A stretch of 64,000 bases of DNA from Mesorhizobium japonicum MAFF 303099. Its GTDB lineage: Bacteria > Pseudomonadota > Alphaproteobacteria > Rhizobiales > Rhizobiaceae. Positions within the stretch are counted from its first letter, which is position 1, and each line of letters opens with the position of its first letter. The notes beneath the pieces are model-generated. The model saw only the letters and a program-made list of their open reading frames with translations, ran no database searches and was not told where the DNA came from. This document shows, piece by piece, positions 52,809 through 63,123 of the stretch. The position numbers were made by a program, and so were the translations under genes. The stretch spans positions 5,736,001 through 5,800,000 of the forward strand of contig NC_002678.2 in assembly GCF_000009625.1 (NCBI RefSeq). The letters are read 5' to 3'.

Positions 52809-54887
52809 ATGGATGGTGCCATCGCGGCGGACGAGGCGCGGAACCAAGCTGACTGGAAGGTCGGCGTTGATATCGGCGGCACATTCATCGATTTCTGTGC
52901 GCTCGAAGCAAATTCCGGGCGCGTTGCCTCGCTGAAAGTGCTGACGACGCCGGAGGATCCGGGCGCCGAGCTGATGACGGGCCTCAGGCTGCTTGCTGAG
53001 CGCGAAGGCTTTGACCCCACCCGCATGACGCGCTTCGTGCACGGAACGACCGTCGGCATCAACACCATCATCCAGCGCAAGGGCGCGCCGCTGGCGCTGT
53101 TCACCAATGCCGGCTTCGAGGACGTGATCGAACTTGCGCGGCTGCGCATGCCGGATATGTATTCGCTGTTCTGCTCGCGGCCGGACCCGCTGATCTCGCG
53201 CGACATGGTGTTCGGCATCCCGACCCGCATGCGTGCCGATGGGAGCGAATCCCAGGCGCCTGATATGGTGGCGGTGGAGAAGGCGGTGGCCGCGGCGAAA
53301 GCGAACGGCGCCCTAGGCATCATCGTCTGTTTTCTCCATGCCTGGCGCAACGCCGCGCAGGAAGCCTCGGTCAAAGCGGCCATCGCTCGTCTTGCGCCTG
53401 ATCTCTTCGTCTTCTCTTCGGCCGAGGTGTGGCCGGTCATCCGCGAATATGAGCGCAGTTCGACCGCCATCCTCAACGGCTATGTCCATCCGCGCGTCTC
53501 ATCCTACCTGACGGCGCTGGAAGCGCGGCTGAAGGACCGCGGCGTGCCTGCCCGCCCGATGCTGACCAAGTCGAATGGCGGGCTGATGAACGCGGCCGAA
53601 GGCAAGCGCGCCTGCGTGAACATGCTTTTGTCGGGAACGGCCTCCGGCGTCATCGGCGCCTCGTGGCTGGCGCGCCAGGCTGGTGAAAACAGGATCCTTA
53701 CCCTGGACATTGGAGGGACCTCGGCCGACTTCGCGCTCATCATCGACGGCGAGCCGCAGTTCGGGACAGGTGAGCTTATCGGCGAATTCCCGCTCCATAT
53801 CCCGTCCGTGTCGGTCAGCTCGATCGGTGTCGGCGGCGGCTCGATCGCCAGCGTCGATGCTCAAACGGTGCTGCGGGTCGGGCCGGAGTCGGCCGGTTCG
53901 ACACCTGGGCCAGCCTGCTATGGCCGTGGCGGCGAACGTGCGACGGTGACGGACGCCATGGTGGTGTGCGGATGGCTCGGCCACAGCGAGATGGCCTATG
54001 GCCAGCTCAGGATCGATACCCAACTGGCGCATCGCGCGGTTGGCGACCTTGCCGCCCGGCTCGGCCGCACGGTCGAGCAGACGGCGCAGGCGATCCTCGA
54101 TATCGCGGTGTCGGAAATGTTCGTCGAGGTCGAGAAGCTCGCTTCGCGCGCCGGCGTCGACTTGCGCGATTTCACGCTGATGCCCTTTGGTGGCGGCGGC
54201 CCGATGCTCGGCGCCTTTCTTGCCCGCGAGCTCGGGATGAAGCGCGTCATGGCGCCCCGCCGCCCCGGCGTGGTGTCGGCGCTGGGCGGGCTGGTGGCGA
54301 ATCTGCGAAGCGACTTCATCCGCACCGTCTTCACCCCGCTGTCGGGCGCTACGCTCCCGGCAATTCGCGAGGCCTTCGAGGCGCTCGCGCATGAGGGGCG
54401 CGGCTGGCTTGCGGCGCAGGGGCACGACGCGGCGGCGGAACTCACTCTGTCCTGCGACATGCGCTACTTCGGCCAAAGCTATGAGATCGAGGTCGTCCTT
54501 TCGCCGGAATGGCTGACGGACGACGACGTAGCGCCTATCGAGCAGGCCTTCCATCTTACCCATCAGAGGCTTTACGATTTCCACGACCCGGATGGCGAGG
54601 TCGAGCTTGTGGATATCAGGCTGTCCGCCATAGGCGCCGGGCCGAAACTCTCCCTCCCGGAGACCGAAGAAGTGGACGTTGCTGCCATCCCGGCGCGCCG
54701 GCTCCCTGTCTATACGGGCCTCCGCGTCGAAACCGTCGACCTCCACGACCGGCAGGCCCTCGTCCCGGGCAGCACGTTCCACGGGCCTGCCGTGGTCGTT
54801 CAGGAAGACACCACCTTCGCCATTCCCGCCGGAGCGCAGGCACGGGTAGACCGCCATCTCAACCTTCTGCTGACCTTCGCGGAGTGA
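52809..54887 (+). CDS. Hydantoinase/oxoprolinase subunit A (HyuA family)
   Basis: A 692-residue ATP-dependent hydantoinase/5-oxoprolinase subunit A. The actin-like N-terminal part has VGVDIGGTFIDF, FVHGTTVGINTIIQRKGAPLALFTNAGFED and ILTLDIGGTSADFAL; a later block is MPFGGGGPMLGAFLAREL. HyuA with HyuB opens cyclic amides such as N-methylhydantoin, hydantoins or 5-oxoproline at the cost of ATP. ATG 52809 follows AGGAAGGGACG. hyuB starts four bases after the stop. Confidence 0.9.
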   Translation: MDGAIAADEARNQADWKVGVDIGGTFIDFCALEANSGRVASLKVLTTPEDPGAELMTGLRLLAEREGFDPTRMTRFVHGTTVGINTIIQRKGAPLALFTNAGFEDVIELARLRMPDMYSLFCSRPDPLISRDMVFGIPTRMRADGSESQAPDMVAVEKAVAAAKANGALGIIVCFLHAWRNAAQEASVKAAIARLAPDLFVFSSAEVWPVIREYERSSTAILNGYVHPRVSSYLTALEARLKDRGVPARPMLTKSNGGLMNAAEGKRACVNMLLSGTASGVIGASWLARQAGENRILTLDIGGTSADFALIIDGEPQFGTGELIGEFPLHIPSVSVSSIGVGGGSIASVDAQTVLRVGPESAGSTPGPACYGRGGERATVTDAMVVCGWLGHSEMAYGQLRIDTQLAHRAVGDLAARLGRTVEQTAQAILDIAVSEMFVEVEKLASRAGVDLRDFTLMPFGGGGPMLGAFLARELGMKRVMAPRRPGVVSALGGLVANLRSDFIRTVFTPLSGATLPAIREAFEALAHEGRGWLAAQGHDAAAELTLSCDMRYFGQSYEIEVVLSPEWLTDDDVAPIEQAFHLTHQRLYDFHDPDGEVELVDIRLSAIGAGPKLSLPETEEVDVAAIPARRLPVYTGLRVETVDLHDRQALVPGSTFHGPAVVVQEDTTFAIPAGAQARVDRHLNLLLTFAE

Positions 54888-54891
54888 CGCC

Positions 54892-56877
54892 ATGTTTGAC
54901 CGCACAAACCTCCAGGTTCTGGCCAACCATGCCCGCGCGGCCGCCGAGAACATGGCCCATACGCTGCATCGCACCGCGCACTCCGCCTTCGTCAAGGAGA
55001 CGCAGGATTTTACGGTGATGCTGATGGATCGGTCGGGAGCGACCTTCGCCGTGCCGATGGAGCTTGGCGCCACCTGGTATCCGGGGCTTTCCTATCACCG
55101 CGCTATCGCGATGGTCGGCGACTACCGGCCAGGCGACGTTGCCTTCACCAACGATCCTTATTCCGGCCACGTCGCCACGCACGCGCCCGACACGCACCTG
55201 TGGAAGCCGGTCTTCGTCGACGGCGAGATCGTCGCCTGGGCCGGAGGGCATATCCACAACACCGACATGGGCGGGGCGGTGCCGGCTTCGCTCAGCCGGG
55301 CGCTCACCGAAATCCATCAGGAAGGCATCCGCTTTCCGCCGATGAAGCTGGTGCGGGAAGGTGTCTTCGATGAGTCGATCCTGCGGATCATGAGTACCAA
55401 TGTGCGCAAGCCCGACCTCAACATCGGCGACATCAAGGCGCTGGTTGGGGCGCTCAACACCGGCGAGCGCAAGATTCAGGCGATGGTGCGGAAGTTCGGC
55501 AAGGCCGGTTTCATCGAAGGCGTTTCGGCGCTTCTCGACCACGCGGAGGCGCAAGCGCGCGACGTGCTGCGCGCCATGCCCGACGGCACCTGGGAATTCG
55601 CCGACTACGCCGACGAGGATTCGGTCGAGGCCAATCCATGCCGGCTGAAGCTGAGGCTGACGATCAGGGGCGACGAGGCGATGCTCGACTTCACCGGCTC
55701 CGATCCGCAACTCGGTTCCTCGCTCAACGTGCCTTCGGGCGGCGATCCGCGCCACACCATGCTTTTGGTGGGCGTCTACTACGTGCTCTATACGCTGAAC
55801 CCGAAGATCCTGCTCAACACAGGCCTCACCCGGCCGTTCACCTGCATCGCACCCACGGGGTCGGTGCTGAATCCGGTCCATCCCGCCGCGGTCGGCATGC
55901 GCTCGCTCACCTGCGCCCGGCTGCGGTCGGTCATCTTCGGCGCCTTCTCGCAAGCGGTGCCGGAGCGCCTGCCCGCGGCTCCGGCTGGCAACAACTGCAT
56001 CGTCAACGTCATGACCACGGACGAGCGCACCAGCCGGACCGTCATCGCGGCGGTGAATCCGGTCGTGGGCGGCGGCGGCGCGATGCCGCATCGCGACGGG
56101 ACCAACGGCTCTGGCGCGGATGCCGCCTATCTCAAGAACACGCCGATCGAGATCACCGAGACCGAGACCCCCGTCGAATTCGTGAGATACGGGCTCGCCA
56201 GGGACAGTGGTGGCGCGGGCCGCTGGCGCGGCGGGCTGGCGACCGAGATGGCCTTTCGCGTCTTTGCCCCCGACTCCAGGATCACGGCGCGCAACCGCGA
56301 CCGCAGTTTCTTCCGTCCTTGGGGTGTGCTGGGCGGCAAGGCCGCCGGCCTCTCGGACATGGTCGTCAATCCGGGGACCGGGCACGAGCGGCGGCTGGGC
56401 AATATCGACACCGCGGTCCTGCAGCCCGGCGACGTGCTCGAGATCCGCTCCGCCGGAGGCGGTGGGCGCGGCGATCCATATGAACGCGAGCCCTGGCGGG
56501 TCGCGCAGGATGTGCGGCGCGGCTATCTTTCGCCGGGTGCGGCCGAACGCGACTATGGCGTCGTAGTCCGTGGCGACGAGGTTGACGAGCAGGCAACGGG
56601 GCAATTGCGCGCGCATCACGAGCCGGCCAGCAGCCATTTCCATTTCGGTCCGGAGCGCGAAGGCTACGAGGCGCAGTGGACGCCGGCAGCCTATGACCGG
56701 CTCACCGCCATACTGGGGGACTTGCCGATCCACTGGCGGTTCTTCGCCAAGACGGAGATCTTCCGCCGCATGAAGGGACGCTCCGGGGCGGAGGGTGTCC
56801 AGGCGGCTTTCGATGCCGTCTGCGAACGCTTCCCCGAACTGCCGCGTCCCCACCCCGTGCGCGAGGCCGCGGAATGA
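54892..56877 (+). CDS. Hydantoinase/oxoprolinase subunit B (HyuB family)
   Basis: A 661-residue hydantoinase B protein, partner of the gene before it. Family motifs: FVKETQDFTVMLMDRSG, DVAFTNDPYSGHVATHAPD, HIHNTDMGG, FTGSDPQLGSSLNVPSGG and NPVVGGGGAMPHRDG. A C-terminal part of about 120 residues lies beyond the usual end near REPWRV. Its stop overlaps the start of the 2Fe-2S gene by four bases, so the amidohydrolase and the redox enzyme are made together. This coupling hints that the ring-opened product is the dehydrogenase substrate (inference). Confidence 0.9.
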   Translation: MFDRTNLQVLANHARAAAENMAHTLHRTAHSAFVKETQDFTVMLMDRSGATFAVPMELGATWYPGLSYHRAIAMVGDYRPGDVAFTNDPYSGHVATHAPDTHLWKPVFVDGEIVAWAGGHIHNTDMGGAVPASLSRALTEIHQEGIRFPPMKLVREGVFDESILRIMSTNVRKPDLNIGDIKALVGALNTGERKIQAMVRKFGKAGFIEGVSALLDHAEAQARDVLRAMPDGTWEFADYADEDSVEANPCRLKLRLTIRGDEAMLDFTGSDPQLGSSLNVPSGGDPRHTMLLVGVYYVLYTLNPKILLNTGLTRPFTCIAPTGSVLNPVHPAAVGMRSLTCARLRSVIFGAFSQAVPERLPAAPAGNNCIVNVMTTDERTSRTVIAAVNPVVGGGGAMPHRDGTNGSGADAAYLKNTPIEITETETPVEFVRYGLARDSGGAGRWRGGLATEMAFRVFAPDSRITARNRDRSFFRPWGVLGGKAAGLSDMVVNPGTGHERRLGNIDTAVLQPGDVLEIRSAGGGGRGDPYEREPWRVAQDVRRGYLSPGAAERDYGVVVRGDEVDEQATGQLRAHHEPASSHFHFGPEREGYEAQWTPAAYDRLTAILGDLPIHWRFFAKTEIFRRMKGRSGAEGVQAAFDAVCERFPELPRPHPVREAAE

Positions 56878-57176
56878 TCACGGCCGGCCGTATCGTCCGG
56901 CTGGCCGAGCGCGACCGGGCGGGGGTGCATTTCTTTTTCGACGGGCAGATCCGTAGGGCGCTCGAGGGCGACACTGTGCTGACGGCGATGCTGGCGTCAG
57001 GGCATGCCTTGCGAATGTCCGAGTTCGGACCTGAGCCGCGCGCCGGCTTCTGCCTGATGGGGGCCTGCCAGGACTGCTGGTTGTGGCAGGAGGAGGGACC
57101 GCGCCTGCGGGCGTGCACAACCCTGATCGCCGAAGGCATGCGGTTGCGCACCACGCCGCCGGAGAATTGGCCGTGA
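56874..57176 (+). CDS. 2Fe-2S subunit of a three-part amino-acid dehydrogenase (HcnA/LhpF/NoxC-like)
   Basis: A 100-residue ferredoxin-like protein. Cys60, Cys65 and Cys68 in GFCLMGACQDCW with Cys81 form the plant-type 2Fe-2S ligand set; the N-terminal beta-grasp part is VHFFFDGQIRRALEGDTVLTAML. This size is typical of the small subunit in HCN synthase, octopine/nopaline oxidase and D-hydroxyproline dehydrogenase complexes. Stop and next start overlap (GTGA). Confidence 0.88.
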   Translation: MITAGRIVRLAERDRAGVHFFFDGQIRRALEGDTVLTAMLASGHALRMSEFGPEPRAGFCLMGACQDCWLWQEEGPRLRACTTLIAEGMRLRTTPPENWP

Positions 57177-58540
57177 GTGAGGCTCCGTCGCCGCGGGTCG
57201 TGATCGTCGGCGCTGGTCCCGCCGGCATAAGGGCGGCGGCGGCGCTGGCCGATGCGGGGCTCCATCCGGTTGTGATCGACGAAGGCAATCGCGCCGGCGG
57301 CCAGATCTATCGTCGCCCGCCTGACGGGTTCGTCCGCACGCCGGGGCAGCTCTACGGGTCGGAGGCGGCGAAAGCGCGCGCACTGCATGCGGTCTTCGAC
57401 CGGTTGACGGCCGACGGGCGACTCACCCATTGCGCGGGAAGCTCGGTCATCGCCGTGCAAACGGGGCGGCTGCACGTGCTGGGCGAGGGCGGCGTGCAGG
57501 TGATCTTCTATGACCGTCTGATCCTTGCGACCGGCGCGTCCGATCGTGTCGCTCCAGTCCCGGGCTGGCAGAGTGCCGGTGTCTATAGCCTTGGCGCGGC
57601 GCAGATCGCGCTCAAGGCGCAGGGCGTGGCGCTCGGGCGGCGGATCGTCCTGATGGGGTCGGGGCCTTTGCTGACGCTGGTCGGTGCCCAACTCATCAAG
57701 GCTGGAGCGGATGTGGCGGCGGTGCTCGACACCTCTCCCTGGCGTCAGCAGATGCGGGGGCTCTGGAAGCTAGCGGCCCGGCCGCTCGTCGCACTGCGCG
57801 GCCTCGCCCTGCGGGCAAGGCTCGGCGGTCGCTATCACGCAGGCGTCAGCCTCGAAAAGATCGAGGCCGACGGGCAAGGTGTCACGGCGATGCGCTGGCG
57901 CGACGCCGGCGGAAGGCAGCGCCTCACTCCATGTGACACGATAGGAATGGGCTGGCACCTGCGGGCGGAGACGCATCTGGCCGACCTGGCAGGATGCGCC
58001 TTCACCTATGATGAGCAGTGGCGGCAATGGCTGCCAAAGACCGACCGGATGGGTCGCGCCGGCAACGGAGTCTATCTTGCGGGCGATGGGGTTCGTCTTC
58101 TGGGAGCGGACGGCGCGGAGATCGCTGGGCGTCTTGCGGCGGCGGCATGCCTTGCCGATCTTGGATTTCCAGCGCCCACCAACGCGGCCGATCTGCGTGA
58201 GCTTACGCGGCTAGAGCGCTTTGCCCACGGCCTGGTCTGCGCTTTTCCCTGGCCGGCAGCGATGGTGCGGGCGCTCCCCGACGCCGCGATCGTCTGCCGC
58301 TGCGAGAACGTAACTGCCGGAGCCGTACGCGACAGTGTCGATTTGGGCGGTGGCGAGGCCAACAGGGTAAAATCGTTGTCACGCCTTGGCATGGGGCGAT
58401 GCCAAGGGAGGTATTGTCACTTGGCCGCCGTTGAACTCGCAGCGGCGCAATCCGGCTGCACGCCCGACGCCGTCGGCCGGTTTCGCGGGCAGGCCCCTGC
58501 GCGGCCTGCGCCTATCGGCGCCTTTCTCCCGGAAGGCTGA
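57173..58540 (+). CDS. FAD/NAD-binding alpha subunit of a three-part amino-acid dehydrogenase (HcnB/OoxA/LhpE-like)
   Basis: A 455-residue flavoprotein. FAD site VVIVGAGPAGIRAAAALADAG, a second nucleotide site near RIVLMGSGPLLTLVGAQLI, and a C-terminal BFD-type cluster with CRCENVT and GRCQGRYC (four cysteines for a second Fe-S centre). The GTG start at 57173 overlaps the preceding stop. It would pass electrons from the FAD subunit to the respiratory chain. The catalytic beta-type subunit gene is probably 58579-59904 on the opposite strand. Confidence 0.87.
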   Translation: MSEAPSPRVVIVGAGPAGIRAAAALADAGLHPVVIDEGNRAGGQIYRRPPDGFVRTPGQLYGSEAAKARALHAVFDRLTADGRLTHCAGSSVIAVQTGRLHVLGEGGVQVIFYDRLILATGASDRVAPVPGWQSAGVYSLGAAQIALKAQGVALGRRIVLMGSGPLLTLVGAQLIKAGADVAAVLDTSPWRQQMRGLWKLAARPLVALRGLALRARLGGRYHAGVSLEKIEADGQGVTAMRWRDAGGRQRLTPCDTIGMGWHLRAETHLADLAGCAFTYDEQWRQWLPKTDRMGRAGNGVYLAGDGVRLLGADGAEIAGRLAAAACLADLGFPAPTNAADLRELTRLERFAHGLVCAFPWPAAMVRALPDAAIVCRCENVTAGAVRDSVDLGGGEANRVKSLSRLGMGRCQGRYCHLAAVELAAAQSGCTPDAVGRFRGQAPARPAPIGAFLPEG

Positions 58541-58578
58541 TGCCATTGCGAAAACCGCGCCTCGGTATCGGTCACCTC

Positions 58579-59904
58579 TTAGAAATCGGCGACCCGCCCC
58601 CAGGCCGAAGCATCGAAGCGCCGTGGATCGTAGGATTTCGGATCGACGATCGGCTGCGACCCGGCCACCAGATCGGCAACAAGATGACCGGCGCCGGGTC
58701 CGATGCCGAAGCCGTGTCCCGAAAATCCGGCAGCCAGGAAGAAACCCGGAACGCTTTGGATCTCGCCGATGGCGGGCACACCGTCCGGCGTGCTGTCGAT
58801 ATAGCCGGCCCAGGCCGCGCTGATCGAGGTCTTTCGAAGGCCGGGCAGAAGTTCGAGCGCCCGGGCATGGGTCAGGCGGATGGTTGCCTGGTCCGGGATC
58901 GGATCGAGAATGCGCATCCGCTCCATCGGCGTCTGCTGGTCGAGCCGCCAGTGCCGGAGCGTCTCGTGACCCGAGCGTACGCCCTGCAGCCCGCCGGGCG
59001 CGAGGCTGCGCCACCGCTTCAGGAACATGGGCAGGAACTGCGAGGAGAAGCGCAATTGCTGCGGCGTCACGTCCACGCGGCCGCGTCCACTTATGGCGAG
59101 CGTATAGCCGCCGTCGCCGCGTCGCGTGGCCGAGATCCTTGCCGTGTGCAGCGCATCCGGCAGACCCTCCGCGCCAGGCGAGACGGACAGGATGGAGGAG
59201 CGGATCGACGCTTGTGGAAAGCGGAAGCCAAACTGCCGGCAAAAGGACGAGGCCCAGGCGCCGCCGGCCAGCACCGCCACCTTCGTCCTGATCGTTCCGC
59301 TTTCGGTGACCACCCCGCTCAGGCGCCCGCCTTCGGTCTCGATACCGCGCGCGGCGCAATTCTGATGCACGGTGCTCCCGAGCTTGAGGATGGCCCGGGC
59401 GACCGAGGGTGCTGCTCGCGACGGGTCGGCGGTGCCGTCGGTCGGTGAGAAGACACCGCCCTTCCAGGCCCGGCCCGTGGCGCGGCCCCGCTCGCTGGCC
59501 TCGGCGCCGTCGAGCATATGCGTGGTGACGCCGGCCGTTTTGGCGAAGTCACGCCAGCGTGCCCAGCCGGCCAGTTCCGCCTCGTCATTGCTGAGATAAA
59601 GCAGGCCGCAGCGGCGAAAGCCGGTGTCTTCGCCGGTTTCCGTCGCAAAGCTATCCCACAAATCGAGGCTGCGGGTCGCCATCGGCAACTCGCGCGCGTC
59701 GCGATTCTGCTGGCGGCACCACCCCCAGTTCCTGGAGGACTGCTCGGCGCCGATGCGCCCTTTTTCGACAAGCGCGACCCGCATGCCACGCCTGGCCAGA
59801 TAATAGGCCGCGAAGACACCGACGATGCCGCCGCCGATCACCACCGCGTCCGCGGATCGCGGCAGTTCGCCAGATGTCTCGATTTGCTGTAGCGGCGCGC
59901 GCAT
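58579..59904 (-). CDS. FAD-dependent oxidoreductase, DAO family (sarcosine/octopine oxidase beta-like)
   Basis: A 441-residue flavoenzyme: DAVVIGGGIVGVFAAYYLARRG, then RIGAEQSSRNWGWCRQQNRD and the C-terminal AAGFSGHGFGIGPGAGHLVADL. The extra tail ends in SWGRV-type residues. It converges on the alpha subunit gene with a 38-base gap. As catalytic subunit it would take the amino-acid substrate; a self-contained oxidase is also possible. The chosen ATG is 59904; the Lrp-type gene lies 223 bases beyond on the other strand. Confidence 0.85.
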   Translation of the reverse strand: MRAPLQQIETSGELPRSADAVVIGGGIVGVFAAYYLARRGMRVALVEKGRIGAEQSSRNWGWCRQQNRDARELPMATRSLDLWDSFATETGEDTGFRRCGLLYLSNDEAELAGWARWRDFAKTAGVTTHMLDGAEASERGRATGRAWKGGVFSPTDGTADPSRAAPSVARAILKLGSTVHQNCAARGIETEGGRLSGVVTESGTIRTKVAVLAGGAWASSFCRQFGFRFPQASIRSSILSVSPGAEGLPDALHTARISATRRGDGGYTLAISGRGRVDVTPQQLRFSSQFLPMFLKRWRSLAPGGLQGVRSGHETLRHWRLDQQTPMERMRILDPIPDQATIRLTHARALELLPGLRKTSISAAWAGYIDSTPDGVPAIGEIQSVPGFFLAAGFSGHGFGIGPGAGHLVADLVAGSQPIVDPKSYDPRRFDASAWGRVADF

Positions 59905-60127
59905 GGTCTCTCTGCCTTGACGCGCCAATCTACCGTGTTGCGCAGGCAGCCGCTGCCGCAGTTGAGGCCGAAGCAGAATTTTATTCCGGCAGCCCGGTCG
60001 AAATCGGGAGCCTCTGCGTTTCAAAGCGCGGTCCGCTTGGATGGACAGGCCAAAGGGCTGTGGTAGTGTTTATGTCCATGGGCAAGGCAGCATTTTGTGC
60101 TGTGGCATGCGTTCTGCGGAGACGACC

Positions 60128-60604
60128 GTGAAACTGGATCGGATCGACATCAAGATTCTGTACGAATTGCAGAAGAACGGCCGCATCACCAATGTGGAAC
60201 TGGCTGAACTGGTGCATCTGTCGCCGAGCCCGTGCCTTATGCGGGTCAAGAGACTGCAATCGGAGGGCTACATCGAGGGCTATTCCGCGCAGATCAACAT
60301 CGGCAAGCTTGGCCAGACGCTGACCGTGTTCACCGAAATCACCTTGAAGAACCATCGCCAGGTCGACTTCGCCCGCTTTCTCGCCGTCGTCGAGAAGATC
60401 GACCAGGTCATCGAATGCCACCTCGTGTCGGGCGGCTACGACTATTTGATGAAATTCGTGACCGCCGGCATAGCCGAGTACCAGACGATCATGGAGCGGC
60501 TGACCGACATGGATATCGGCATCGACAAGTATTTCAGCTTCGTGGTGCTGAAGTCGCCAATCGTCAAGGCGCACATGCCGCTGCCCAGCCTGTTTCCGAG
60601 GTGA
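60128..60604 (+). CDS. Lrp/AsnC-family transcriptional regulator
   Basis: A 158-residue regulator. The helix-turn-helix covers about residues 1-60 (LDRIDIKILYELQKNGRITNVELAELVHLSPSPCLMRVKRL, described by motif) and is followed by the ligand-binding RAM domain. GTG 60128 is preferred because GGAG lies six bases before it; the ATG at 60107 has no ribosome site. It diverges from the FAD subunit gene and probably controls the amino-acid dehydrogenase genes in response to an amino acid (inference). Its stop is 15 bases from the ABC ATPase stop. Confidence 0.9.
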   Translation: MKLDRIDIKILYELQKNGRITNVELAELVHLSPSPCLMRVKRLQSEGYIEGYSAQINIGKLGQTLTVFTEITLKNHRQVDFARFLAVVEKIDQVIECHLVSGGYDYLMKFVTAGIAEYQTIMERLTDMDIGIDKYFSFVVLKSPIVKAHMPLPSLFPR

Positions 60605-60619
60605 GCCTCTGCCGTTTTG

Positions 60620-62271
<1,652 letters not shown>

Positions 62272-62275
<4 letters not shown>

Positions 62276-63123
62276 GCGTCGCGGTCCCTGATCTTCTGCG
62301 GCAAATTGTCGATCAGCAGGTTGACGCTGATGGTGAGGCTGGCGATCGCCAGCGAGGGAATGATGACGGCGGGCGCCGCAAAGGGCAGGCCCCCTATGTT
62401 CTCGCGCACCAGCGCGCCCCAGTCGGCGAGCGGCGGCTGCAGGCCGAGCCCGAGGAAGGACAGGCCGGAGAGCAAGAGCACGATGAAGACGAAGCGCAGA
62501 CCGAAATCGGCCAGCACCGGGCGGATGATGTTGGGCAGGATTTCGGATCCGATGAGATAGGCGGTGCTTTCGCCGCGGACCCGAGCGACGGTCATGAAGT
62601 CCATGCTGTTGATGTTGACGGCGAGCGCCCGCGCGAAGCGGTAGGCGCCCGGTATATAGATGACGGCAAGCGTCAGGATCAGCGCTGGTATCGACGAGCC
62701 GACCGCGGCGACGACCACAAGGCCGAACAGCTTGCTGGGGATGGAATTCATGGCATCCAGGAAGCGGCTGAGGCAGGTGTCTACCCAGCCGCCGATGACG
62801 GCCGCGGTCATCCCCAGCACCACGCCCGAGAAGCAGGCGATGGCGACGGCGGCGAGCGATATGCCGACCGTGTAGCGCGCGCCCATCAGCACCCGCGAGA
62901 GCATGTCGCGCCCCAGATAATCCGAGCCGAGCCATAGTCCCTGACGCATCGGGCCGAAATAATCGTCGTCGACGATGTCGCCGATGGAATGGGGAATGAT
63001 GGTGGGCGCGAAGATGGCGATCAGCGTCCACGCCAGGATGACCAGCGAGGCCACGATGCCCACGAGATTGTAGCTATGGCCAAGGAAGGACCGTCCGGAA
63101 GCTGCCACGCGCGCCATCGTCAT
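62272..63123 (-). CDS. Dipeptide-type ABC transporter permease (DppC type)
   Basis: A 283-residue permease with an N-terminal hydrophobic helix (LVGIVASLVILAWTLIAIFAP) and EAA-type loop DFMTVARVRGESTAYLIGSEILPNI. ATG 63123 overlaps the DppB stop (ATGA); an ATG two codons in is also possible. Second gene of the visible operon. Confidence 0.9.

Noticed and set aside
54859..56853. Reverse-strand open frame of 664 codons opposite hyuB
   Set aside because: Shadow of the hydantoinase B gene, whose motifs are clear on the forward strand.
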